Assembly: GCA_900547465.1 (NCBI GenBank)
Contig: URHJ01000002.1
Coordinates: forward strand, 1-64,000
DNA: 64,000 nt
Origin: an uncultured Mycoplasmatota bacterium
GTDB taxonomy: Bacteria > Bacillota_I > Bacilli_A > RF39 > UBA660
Direction of reading: 5' to 3'
This document shows, in pieces, positions 52,020 to 59,710 of this stretch; position 1 is the stretch's first letter; each line of letters begins with the position of its first letter. The notes under the pieces were generated by a model that saw only the letters and a program-made list of their open reading frames with translations, was not told where the DNA came from and made no database searches. The translations under genes and the position numbers were made by a program.

Positions 52020-54218
52020 ATGAAATACGTAAGTGGAGAACAATTTTTAAATAAATTATATAGTGATATGTATCTAGAAGATATAGTGTCTTGTAAAACT
52101 TTTAATGGAGATACACCTGAAGATAAGATTGAAAAGTATATAACCAGAATTGAAAATGTTCATAATATTGCTAAGTTATCTAAACATAAAATGGAGTTAC
52201 TTAAGACATTCTATTATAATAAATATATAATTAAAGAACTTCCGGAAAATTATATTAGATTACAACGAAGAATAGCTTCAAAGAATGGCATTGATCATAT
52301 AGATTTAGATGCACTGTTACTATATGTTCAAAATGAACAAAAATCATCTCTTGATAAATGGATTGATTATTTATCTAGTAATCCACTAGGTTATCCTACA
52401 TGGTTTCAGGTTTATGTTTTTAGAGGTGTTGTTAGATTAAATAGTTTTGATAAGAAACAACAATCATTTGGCAAAAGAACTAGTACAACAATTTCACCAT
52501 ATATAGAATTAAATGAAGGAGTTTTGGAACAAGTTTATAATACATTATCAAGTATAATAGGTGTTGATAGAAAATTAACGGAAGAAGAAGTAAAAGCATT
52601 AAATAACGGGGAAAGTTTTAAAAAATTATATACACATTATTTACTTAATAGTATTGATTTTGAAAAATACGAAGATATTGATGGATGCTGGATAAAATAT
52701 GAACAGGGTAGTAATTATAGAAAAATGCTTGATTCTATAAAAAATAAGCAAACTGGATGGTGTATTGATTCTGATGTTACATGCAAGAAAGAACTAGATG
52801 ATGGTGATTTTTACATCTATTATACAAAAGATAAAAATCATGAATTTACTATTCCACGTATAGCTATTAGGATGAAAGGTAAAAAAATAATAATTGAAGT
52901 AAGAGGAATTGCTCCTAAGCAAGGCTTAGAAAAAAATATGAGTGGTATTGCCTATGAAAAAGCTTCATATCTTATTAATAGTAATAGTTATAATAAAAGA
53001 ATAAATGATATGAACAAATTGTCTAGAATTGCTTATAAAACTAACTTAAACCAAGGATTGACAATAGATGAATTAAGATTTTTATATGAGATAGGCTCTA
53101 AAATTGAAGATTTTAATTTAGAACGTGATCCGAGAATTGAAAAGATAAAAAAACAGCGTAATATAAAGAAAGATCTAGCCTTAATTTTTAAATGTAAACC
53201 TTGTAATATAGCTGATAAAATTTCAGATTTTTATGGCGATAATGAGATAATTGCTTTTACTGGAAATTTAAAAGTAGATTCAACATCAGTTCCCAAAGAA
53301 TTGAAGTACTTGAAATATATAGCTGGTTGGACTGATTTTTCAAACTTATGTGATACTGATGGTTTAGAGAATCTTGCATATATAGGTGGAAGTGCTATGT
53401 TTTCTCAAACAATTAGTGCTAGGGGTTTAAAGAATCTTAGATATATTGGTGGTAATTGTTCTTTTTCTCTATTAAGAAATGCGAATGGTTTAGAAAATTT
53501 GCAAAGAATATATGGTAGTGCTGATTTTTCGAATCTAATAGATGCTAGGGGATTAAAGAGTCTTGAAATAATTAAGAATAATGCATATTTTTCTGAATTA
53601 GAAGATACAAAAGGTTTAAATAAACTAAGGTATATAGGAAGAATAGCTAAGTTTCCAAAAGTTACAGATGCATCAGGTTTAGTATCACTTTCCTATATAG
53701 GTGGTAGAACAGATTTTTCTTTTTTAAAGAATTCTTATGGTTTAGAAAAACTAAGATATATTGGTGAAGATGCCTATTTTCTTTTTTTAGAAGATGCAAG
53801 TTCGCTATATAGTTTGGAAACTATATCTGGTCGGGCCAATTTTCCGGCCCTAAAAAACTCTGCAGGTTTAAATAATCTTCAAAATATAGGTGGGGATGCT
53901 TCTTATTCTAGTTTGGAAGAAACTAACTGTTTAACTAAGCTTATCTATATAGGTGGAAGTGCTTGTTTTTCTGAAGTTAAAAGTGCCAATGGTCTTATAA
54001 ATTTGCAATATATAGGAGTAGATGCTTTATTTCATAATTTAAACGATGCCTCAGACTTACACAATTTAAATTATATTGGTAATATTGGATGTTTTGATAA
54101 TTTGAGTGATTTACATGGGTTAGAAAACTTAATTAATTTAGGTATGAAACTTAGAATTCACAATAATGATATAGATAAATTGCAACCACAAATAAAAGAG
54201 AAGGTTTTAATACTTTGA
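52020..54218 (+). CDS. Solenoid-repeat protein with 21-residue repeats and an unknown N-terminal domain
   Basis: 732 residues if started at ATG 52020 (GAGG five bases upstream); a longer frame runs from GTG 51909 but has no ribosome site. Residues 1-420 are an unrecognised, largely helical domain containing a compact block GWCIDSDVTCKKEL, DGDFYIYYTKD, PRIAIRMKGKKIIIEVRGIAPKQ (about 246-301). Residues 428-700 are 13 consecutive units of exactly 21 residues, followed by a partial one: pattern LxxLxYIGG then xAxFSxLxDAxG. This predicts a right-handed beta-solenoid or leucine-rich fold for ligand binding. No signal peptide or membrane helix, so cytosolic. Function unknown. Confidence 0.85.
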   Translation: MKYVSGEQFLNKLYSDMYLEDIVSCKTFNGDTPEDKIEKYITRIENVHNIAKLSKHKMELLKTFYYNKYIIKELPENYIRLQRRIASKNGIDHIDLDALLLYVQNEQKSSLDKWIDYLSSNPLGYPTWFQVYVFRGVVRLNSFDKKQQSFGKRTSTTISPYIELNEGVLEQVYNTLSSIIGVDRKLTEEEVKALNNGESFKKLYTHYLLNSIDFEKYEDIDGCWIKYEQGSNYRKMLDSIKNKQTGWCIDSDVTCKKELDDGDFYIYYTKDKNHEFTIPRIAIRMKGKKIIIEVRGIAPKQGLEKNMSGIAYEKASYLINSNSYNKRINDMNKLSRIAYKTNLNQGLTIDELRFLYEIGSKIEDFNLERDPRIEKIKKQRNIKKDLALIFKCKPCNIADKISDFYGDNEIIAFTGNLKVDSTSVPKELKYLKYIAGWTDFSNLCDTDGLENLAYIGGSAMFSQTISARGLKNLRYIGGNCSFSLLRNANGLENLQRIYGSADFSNLIDARGLKSLEIIKNNAYFSELEDTKGLNKLRYIGRIAKFPKVTDASGLVSLSYIGGRTDFSFLKNSYGLEKLRYIGEDAYFLFLEDASSLYSLETISGRANFPALKNSAGLNNLQNIGGDASYSSLEETNCLTKLIYIGGSACFSEVKSANGLINLQYIGVDALFHNLNDASDLHNLNYIGNIGCFDNLSDLHGLENLINLGMKLRIHNNDIDKLQPQIKEKVLIL
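53301..54182 (+). repeat. 63-bp (21-residue) coding repeats in the solenoid gene
   Basis: Thirteen full 63-bp units plus a partial fourteenth. Phase is exact at the protein level (Leu at positions 1 and 4, Ile-Gly-Gly at 7-9, Phe at 13, Gly at 21) but the DNA units have diverged, with no two identical, which argues for an old array under selection rather than recent slippage. Confidence 0.85.
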
Positions 54219-54266
54219 CAACCATAGTTAAAAATGCTATATTTAGCTATAGTTAGGAGAATTAAT

Positions 54267-55004
54267 ATGTTATATAATATATGTCATTTGTTTATATTTT
54301 TTCTAATATATTCTTTTATTGGATATTTAGTAGAAGTTTGTTTTTGTTCTTTTCATCAAAAAAAATTAGTTTTAAATAGAGGATTTTTAATTGGTCCTTA
54401 TTTACCTATATATGGTAGTAGTGTAGTTCTTATGTATTATTCATTACAAAAATATGCTGATGATCCAGTTGCTTTATTTGCAATGTCAATGATTATTTGT
54501 TCTGTTATGGAATATTTAACTAGTCTTATATTGGAGAAAATATTTAAAGTACGTTGGTGGGATTATTCTCATATGAAATTTAATGTAGATGGGCGAATTT
54601 GTCTTTCTAATTCAATAATGTTTGGACTTGGTAGTTTAGGATTGTTTTATCTTATAAATCCATTTGTAATGGGATTTGTTGATAGTATTCCAAAAACTTT
54701 ATTTATTATAATTTCTATTATATTATTTATAGTCTTTATTACTGATTTAGTTTTATCTATAATTGTTTTAGTTCAATTAAAAGTATCATCTAGAAGTTTT
54801 GTTTCAAAAGATGTATCAGAAGAGATTATTGAGCTTCGTAATGAATTATTAAAGAAGAATTCTTTCTTATCAGCTCGTTTACTTAATGCATTTAATGCAA
54901 TGTCAGGTAAGAACATGGATAGATATTTAGAAATGAAAAAGGATATTAATGATTTCAGAAAGAAGTTAAAAGAATCAAGGAAAGAAGCAAAAAAGAGAAA
55001 ATAA
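54267..55004 (+). CDS. Putative ABC transporter permease-like membrane protein (CmpB type)
   Basis: 245 residues, five or so membrane helices. The N-terminal signature FIGYLVEVCFCSF, NRGFLIGPYLPIYGSS and WWDYSHMKFNVDGRICLSNSIMFGLGSL fits the family named ABC_trans_CmpB. A long charged C-terminal tail (DINDFRKKLKESRKEAKKRK) is cytosolic. Function is not established for the family. ATG 54267 behind AGGAGA. Confidence 0.8.
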   Translation: MLYNICHLFIFFLIYSFIGYLVEVCFCSFHQKKLVLNRGFLIGPYLPIYGSSVVLMYYSLQKYADDPVALFAMSMIICSVMEYLTSLILEKIFKVRWWDYSHMKFNVDGRICLSNSIMFGLGSLGLFYLINPFVMGFVDSIPKTLFIIISIILFIVFITDLVLSIIVLVQLKVSSRSFVSKDVSEEIIELRNELLKKNSFLSARLLNAFNAMSGKNMDRYLEMKKDINDFRKKLKESRKEAKKRK

Positions 55005-55023
55005 TTTTCAATTTTCTCTTTTT
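54991..55023. terminator. Bidirectional terminator between CmpB-type and ABC ATPase genes
   Basis: 12-bp stem AAAAGAGAAAAT / ATTTTCTCTTTT around an 8-base loop; both gene ends lie inside it. Confidence 0.8.
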
Positions 55024-55679
55024 GTTTGTAATCTTCCATTTACTAAGTGATAAATAACATCACATTTTTCTTTAACATCTTTAGAATGTGAAATAATAAT
55101 GACACATTTATTATCTTTGTGTGCTATATCTAATAATAAATCAATTATTTCATCTTCCATTTCTGGATCTAAGTTTCCTGTTGGTTCATCAGCTAGAATT
55201 ATATCCGAATCATATGATAGAGCACGAGCTATTGCAACTCTTTGTTGCTCACCACCAGATAATTGTAAGACACGTCTATTCATTAATTCTTCACTCAATC
55301 CAACTTTTTTTAATAGAGTTTGGGCTTTTTTCTTTCTGTCCTTTACTTTTAAATTACTTATATCCATAGATAATATAACATTTTCTATTGCGGTTAATTG
55401 TGGTAATAAGTTGTATGCCTGAAAAATGATTCCTATTTCATTACATCTGTATTTATCTAAATTCATTTTATTTAATGGATTTCCTTTATAATAAATATTT
55501 CCGTAGGTAGTAGTTTCTAATCCAGCAAGTAGGGAAAGAAGAGTGTTTTTTCCGGCACCACTTCTACCAAAAATTCCATATAATACTCCAGGGGTAAAGT
55601 CCATATTTATGTCTTTTAGAACAAATTTCTTTTTATCATAAGTAAATGATAAATTGTCCATTGTTAATATATTTTCCAT
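55008..55679 (-). CDS. ABC transporter ATPase (LolD/MacB type) with altered Walker A
   Basis: 223-residue ATPase of the FtsE/LolD/MacB branch: Walker A region GRSGAGKNT, Q-loop IIFQAYNLLPQLT, signature LSGGEQQRVAIARAL, Walker B IILADEPTGNLD, switch His IISHS. The Walker A Ser/Thr that should follow GK is Asn (GKN), so Mg-ATP binding may be impaired. Encoded 11 bp behind the FtsX-type permease on the minus strand, with a good AAAGGAG ribosome site. Confidence 0.9.
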   Translation of the reverse strand: MENILTMDNLSFTYDKKKFVLKDINMDFTPGVLYGIFGRSGAGKNTLLSLLAGLETTTYGNIYYKGNPLNKMNLDKYRCNEIGIIFQAYNLLPQLTAIENVILSMDISNLKVKDRKKKAQTLLKKVGLSEELMNRRVLQLSGGEQQRVAIARALSYDSDIILADEPTGNLDPEMEDEIIDLLLDIAHKDNKCVIIISHSKDVKEKCDVIYHLVNGRLQTKREN

Positions 55680-55690
55680 TATCTTCTCCT

Positions 55691-55865
55691 TTATAGTCTA
55701 TTTTGTAATATTTTATTTGGATTATATTTATTGATTATAATTGATACTGTTGCTGTGCTAACTAGAGTTAATAAAATACTTACACCAAATAGTTCTAATA
55801 TTGTTAGAAAATCAATTTTTACTTTTAAGCTATCTACATAAGTTGTTGTTTTATCTTGTTTCATA
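55691..55865 (-). pseudogene. Out-of-frame C-terminal end of the ABC permease
   Basis: Minus strand, after the permease stop in the A tract, another frame reads on: KQDKTTTYVDSLKVKIDFL, then a hydrophobic helix (ILLTLVSTATVSIIINKY) and a stop at 55691-55693. This is the expected last membrane helix and short tail of an FtsX/MacB permease. One base more (or two fewer) in the 13-A tract would join it to the main part. Confidence 0.75.
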
Positions 55866-57174
55866 TTTTTTTTTTTTTACCTTTAAAATCATCTTTTTGA
55901 ATTTGTTCAGATGGCCTTTCCATGTTACTTCCTCCAAAATTTTTCTCTAAATTATCTGTTTTTTCTTGATATGAAGATATCTCACTAGAAAGAATTTTAT
56001 CTGTAACTGGTTGGCTTAGTATTATACCAATTGTTGTACCAACTATTAATGAAAATAAGGCTATAATAAATGTTTCACACATTAATTGTAAAGTTACTTT
56101 TAATTTTGACATTCCAATAGCTCTTAAAACACCGATTTCGTATTTTCTATCTCTTATATTTAAAACATTAATGATAGTTAGGATTATTGTTCCTAGAGTT
56201 AATACTACTATCAAGAAATTTAGAGAAAATGTTTTAATATTATTTATTGGCTTTAATGTTTCTGAAATTTCATTTTCATTCGTACCAACGTTATAGTACT
56301 TTGAAAGTCCTTTATTTTTTACTTCTTTCTCAAACTTTTTTAAATCACTGTTTTTATTTAAGTAAAATTTAGCTTGAAGTCCATTGGAATCTATTAATTT
56401 ATCATTGTCGTTATCTTGTTTTTCTAAAATATTTTCTATGCTTGATAGGTTTGCGTATATTTGATTAGCTTCATTTAAAGCATTTATTTGCATAAAATTA
56501 TTATCACTTTGTTCATTTGTGCTAGAATAAATACCTATTACTTTATAAGTAAATGTTTCTTCTTCATTATCAGATAGGGTAAATATCACTTCATCACCAA
56601 CTTTTAAGTTATTAGTACTGGCTAGAGAGGAAGAAATAACTATTTCATTTTCATTACTTGATCCTGTTACCATTTTTCCAGAAGTGATTTTTTTATTTCC
56701 ATCTGTAAAGTCTGATAAGTAGGCAAAATTTGAATATGCTGTTATTCTAAAGTCTCCCATATTGAGTTTCTTTTTCTCTTCGTTTTGATCAGAAGGTTTA
56801 TCTTCTTCATCGTTTAAAGGCTTTTTATTATCTTCAACTGGATTAATACTGTCAGATGACAAGTTAGCTTCTAGTGTGTAGTAATAGTCCTTTATTAAGC
56901 TACTATTTGCATAATTTTTAATATCGTCTACAGATATAGATGAAAATGATGATTTTTCTTCATCACTAGCTGATCTTAATTTTTGCATATCTAGATTAAG
57001 ACTAACCTCTAAAGAGTTTGTTTTCTTATACGTTGTAACTAAATTAGTTCCAGCTTTGTAAATTGAGAGAGTTATACAAGAACAAATTGTAATTACTGTA
57101 ATAATAATACAAATTAATATGTTTTTACTTTTGTTTCTAGTGGTGTTTTTAACTGCATTTTTTAAAATGTACAT
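55861..57174 (-). CDS. FtsX/MacB-type ABC transporter permease, ends early at a 13-A tract
   Basis: 437 residues in the frame as read. N-terminal membrane helix (NILICIIITVITICSCITLSI), large extracytoplasmic domain (about 45-310) with the beta-rich MacB pattern (VGDEVIFTL, YKVIGIY), then two membrane helices (LNFLIVVLTLGTIILTIINVL; CETFIIALFSLIVGTTIGI) with the conserved RKYEIGVLRAIGMS between. The last helix is missing: the frame ends in KGKKKKI at a run of 13 A (55866-55878 on the plus strand as T). Start at 57174 with AAAGGAG upstream. It pairs with the ATPase just downstream. Confidence 0.85.
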   Translation of the reverse strand: MYILKNAVKNTTRNKSKNILICIIITVITICSCITLSIYKAGTNLVTTYKKTNSLEVSLNLDMQKLRSASDEEKSSFSSISVDDIKNYANSSLIKDYYYTLEANLSSDSINPVEDNKKPLNDEEDKPSDQNEEKKKLNMGDFRITAYSNFAYLSDFTDGNKKITSGKMVTGSSNENEIVISSSLASTNNLKVGDEVIFTLSDNEEETFTYKVIGIYSSTNEQSDNNFMQINALNEANQIYANLSSIENILEKQDNDNDKLIDSNGLQAKFYLNKNSDLKKFEKEVKNKGLSKYYNVGTNENEISETLKPINNIKTFSLNFLIVVLTLGTIILTIINVLNIRDRKYEIGVLRAIGMSKLKVTLQLMCETFIIALFSLIVGTTIGIILSQPVTDKILSSEISSYQEKTDNLEKNFGGSNMERPSEQIQKDDFKGKKKKI

Positions 57175-57350
57175 AATATTTTTCTCCTTTCTTTGTACAT
57201 AAAAATCATATGATAAGATTGTGAAAGAAGAGTGATAAGAGTGTGTTAATTTTGTGAAAAAATTAATGTAAAGTAATTGTTATTTAATTGATTTATTTTA
57301 AGGATAATGCTAGACTTAAACTGTAGAGTATGGAAATATAGGAGGAAGAT

Positions 57351-58724
57351 ATGAAATATAAAAATGATATTAATAAAAATATATTTAGAGGATACGATAT
57401 AAGGGGGATTTACCCAACTGAAATAGACGAAGATACTGCTTATACTATAGGTCTTGGTTTTGGTAGTTATATTAGGAGTATAGGAAAAGAAAAATGTGTA
57501 GTGGGACATGATAACAGATTATCAAGTGATTCTTTATATAGTGCTTTAATACAAGGAATAAAAGAGACAGGAATAAATATTATTTCATTAGGTTTATGTA
57601 CTACACCAATGTATTATTATGCCTGTATTAAACTAAAAGTATATAGTGGTGTTATGGTTACTGCTAGTCATAATCCTAAAGATGATAATGGATTTAAGTT
57701 TGCCTTTGATGAGTCTGGTAATTGTAAAGGTCAAGAAATTCAAGATTTTCTAGCTTATATTTTAAAGGGAGACTTTTCTAAAGGTGAAGGTAGTGTAGAA
57801 GAATATGATATAGAACCTGATTATATTGAACTATTTAGAAATAATTTTACATTTGGAAAAAGAAGAGTAAAAGTTGTTTTAGATCCTGGAAATGGTACGA
57901 CAAGTATAATTATGAAAAAGTTATATGAGATGTTTCCAATTGATATTATTACAATCAATGATGTTAGTGATGGTCATTTTCCAAATCATCACCCAGATCC
58001 ATGTGTTGAAGCTAATTTAGAGCAATTAAAGAAAAAAGTAATAGAGACTAATGCTGATATTGGACTTTCTTTTGATGGAGATGGGGATAGAATGGGAATG
58101 GTTTCTAATACTGCTAAATTTATTCCAACAGATTATTATATGATAATGGTTATTAGAGATATTATTAATAAAGTTTCTAAGAAAGAGTTCTTATATGATG
58201 TTAAATGTTCTAAATCTCTATCAGATGAAATTGAAAAATTAGGTGGAGTAGGAATTTGTTATAGAACTGGTAACTCTTATACTAAAGCAGCTGTTAGAGA
58301 TAAGGATTTACCATTCGGAGGAGAATTATCCGGACATGTATATTATAGAGATAGATGGCCTGGTTTTGATTCTGGACTTTATGCAGGGCTTCGAATGTTA
58401 GAAATACTATCTAATACTGATAAAACGGTAGATGAGTTATTAGATGGAATTAATAGATACTATTCAACTGAAGAGTTAAAGTTCCCATCTAGTGATGATG
58501 TTAAGTTTGGTGTTGTATCTAAGGTTATGGAATATGCTAAAGAAAAGGATTATAAATACTTGGATATAGATGGTGTAAAAGTTTTATTTGACGATTCATG
58601 GGCGCTTGTTAGAGCTTCAAATACAGGACCTAATTTAACAGCAAGATTTGAAGCAAGTACTAAGGAAAGATTAGAAAGTATTCAAAAAGAATTTACTGAT
58701 TTAATAAATGAACTTAATAAATAA
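57351..58724 (+). CDS. Phosphomannomutase/phosphoglucomutase
   Basis: 457-residue alpha-D-phosphohexomutase moving phosphate between C6 and C1 of mannose or glucose. RGYDIRGIYP start, phosphoserine loop TASHNPKDDNG (about 103-113), Mg2+ loop DGDGDRMG (about 243-250), sugar-binding GGELSGHVYYRDRWPGFDSG, and the C-terminal phosphate-binding RASNTGPNLTARFEA. Fits the bacterial PMM/PGM subfamily; the preferred sugar cannot be fixed. RBS AGGAGGA. Terminator downstream. Confidence 0.93.
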   Translation: MKYKNDINKNIFRGYDIRGIYPTEIDEDTAYTIGLGFGSYIRSIGKEKCVVGHDNRLSSDSLYSALIQGIKETGINIISLGLCTTPMYYYACIKLKVYSGVMVTASHNPKDDNGFKFAFDESGNCKGQEIQDFLAYILKGDFSKGEGSVEEYDIEPDYIELFRNNFTFGKRRVKVVLDPGNGTTSIIMKKLYEMFPIDIITINDVSDGHFPNHHPDPCVEANLEQLKKKVIETNADIGLSFDGDGDRMGMVSNTAKFIPTDYYMIMVIRDIINKVSKKEFLYDVKCSKSLSDEIEKLGGVGICYRTGNSYTKAAVRDKDLPFGGELSGHVYYRDRWPGFDSGLYAGLRMLEILSNTDKTVDELLDGINRYYSTEELKFPSSDDVKFGVVSKVMEYAKEKDYKYLDIDGVKVLFDDSWALVRASNTGPNLTARFEASTKERLESIQKEFTDLINELNK

Positions 58725-58730
58725 TTATTC

Positions 58731-58762
58731 AAAGAAAAGATTGCTTTTATCTTTTCTTTTTT
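58731..58762 (+). terminator. Terminator after the phosphohexomutase gene
   Basis: 11-bp stem AAAGAAAAGAT / ATCTTTTCTTT with loop TGCTTTT, then T run. Confidence 0.8.
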
Positions 58763-58763
58763 G

Positions 58764-58772
58764 TGATATAAT
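58764..58772 (+). promoter_or_regulatory. Extended -10 promoter of the DUF3419-like gene
   Basis: TGATATAAT, 20 bases before the ATG at 58793, directly after the terminator. Confidence 0.55.
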
Positions 58773-58792
58773 AAACAGCCAAGGGTGATGGT

Positions 58793-59629
58793 ATGCTAAA
58801 TGATGATATAAAACTTGCACAAAAGATAGTACTTGGTACGCATAATAATATTAATAATAAAAACTCTTATGGAGATACTTCCTTTGTATATAAATTTTCT
58901 AATGAAGAAATATCGTCTTATCAAAAATATTTAGAAAACAGGAATGATATTCTTACTATAACGGCATCAGGTGATCAAATCTTAAACAGTATTTTAGCAG
59001 GTTCTATTAATATTAAATCTTGTGATATAAGTAGATTTCCTAAATATTTCTTTGAACTTAAAAGAGCCGCTATACTTAATTTAACAAAAGATGAATTTAT
59101 TAACTTCTTTATTAATGAAAGTGATTATGATCAAATATTAAATGATGATATTTATGATGGATTTAGAACTAATTTAGATAGTGATAGTAAATATTTTTGG
59201 GATAGTTTGTTTCAATTTTTTGATGGAGGAGAAATTTACGGTTCTACTTTATTTTCAAGAGAGGTTGTAACTAGTGATTCTGTTCAATCTAGAAATATGT
59301 ATTTACAAGGATCTAATTATGAAACATTGAAAAAATTGATAGGTAAAGCTAATGTATTACATGAAGTTGGAGATATGAGAAAAATACTTTCTACTGATAG
59401 AGATGGTTATAATTTAGTTAATTTATCTAGTATAATATATTATGGATTTAGTGGTGCATCTGAGTATAAAAAATTACTTGAAGATATTAATCTGAATGAT
59501 AATGGTATTGCTTTAACTTATTTATATAAACTTAGGGATAATATTAAAAACAATTTTACTGGTGATTCGTATACGTTTGATATGTTTAAGTCTGGTGAAG
59601 GGGTTATGGTTTATAAAAAGCAAAAATAA
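58793..59629 (+). CDS. DUF3419/BtaA-like SAM-dependent transferase
   Basis: 278 residues. The block ILTITASGDQILNSILAGS, then SCDISRFPKYFFELKRAAILNL and DEFINFF corresponds to the SAM-binding region of DUF3419 proteins (VLxVTxSGDQxLxLLLAG, then DINPxQxxLxELKxAAI). Characterised relatives (BtaA) transfer 3-amino-3-carboxypropyl from SAM to diacylglycerol to make betaine lipids. The specific reaction here is not established. No signal peptide. A terminator follows. Confidence 0.65.
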   Translation: MLNDDIKLAQKIVLGTHNNINNKNSYGDTSFVYKFSNEEISSYQKYLENRNDILTITASGDQILNSILAGSINIKSCDISRFPKYFFELKRAAILNLTKDEFINFFINESDYDQILNDDIYDGFRTNLDSDSKYFWDSLFQFFDGGEIYGSTLFSREVVTSDSVQSRNMYLQGSNYETLKKLIGKANVLHEVGDMRKILSTDRDGYNLVNLSSIIYYGFSGASEYKKLLEDINLNDNGIALTYLYKLRDNIKNNFTGDSYTFDMFKSGEGVMVYKKQK

Positions 59630-59643
59630 TTTTATATGTAAAC

Positions 59644-59677
59644 AAATATCAAGTACTCTAGAAACTTGATATTTTTT
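59644..59677 (+). terminator. Terminator after the DUF3419-like gene
   Basis: 11-bp perfect stem AAATATCAAGT / ACTTGATATTT, loop ACTCTAGAA, then T. Confidence 0.85.
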
Positions 59678-59710
59678 GTGATATATTTTTTATATAATAG
59701 GAGAGAGATT

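Noticed and set aside
53301..54182. CRISPR array or DNA-level tandem repeat
   Set aside because: The periodicity is 63 bp, in frame and diverged at DNA level; it is a protein repeat. No spaced identical repeats were seen anywhere in the window.
55099..55422. Plus-strand ORFs opposite the ABC ATPase
   Set aside because: Antisense to conserved ATPase motifs, which explains their openness.
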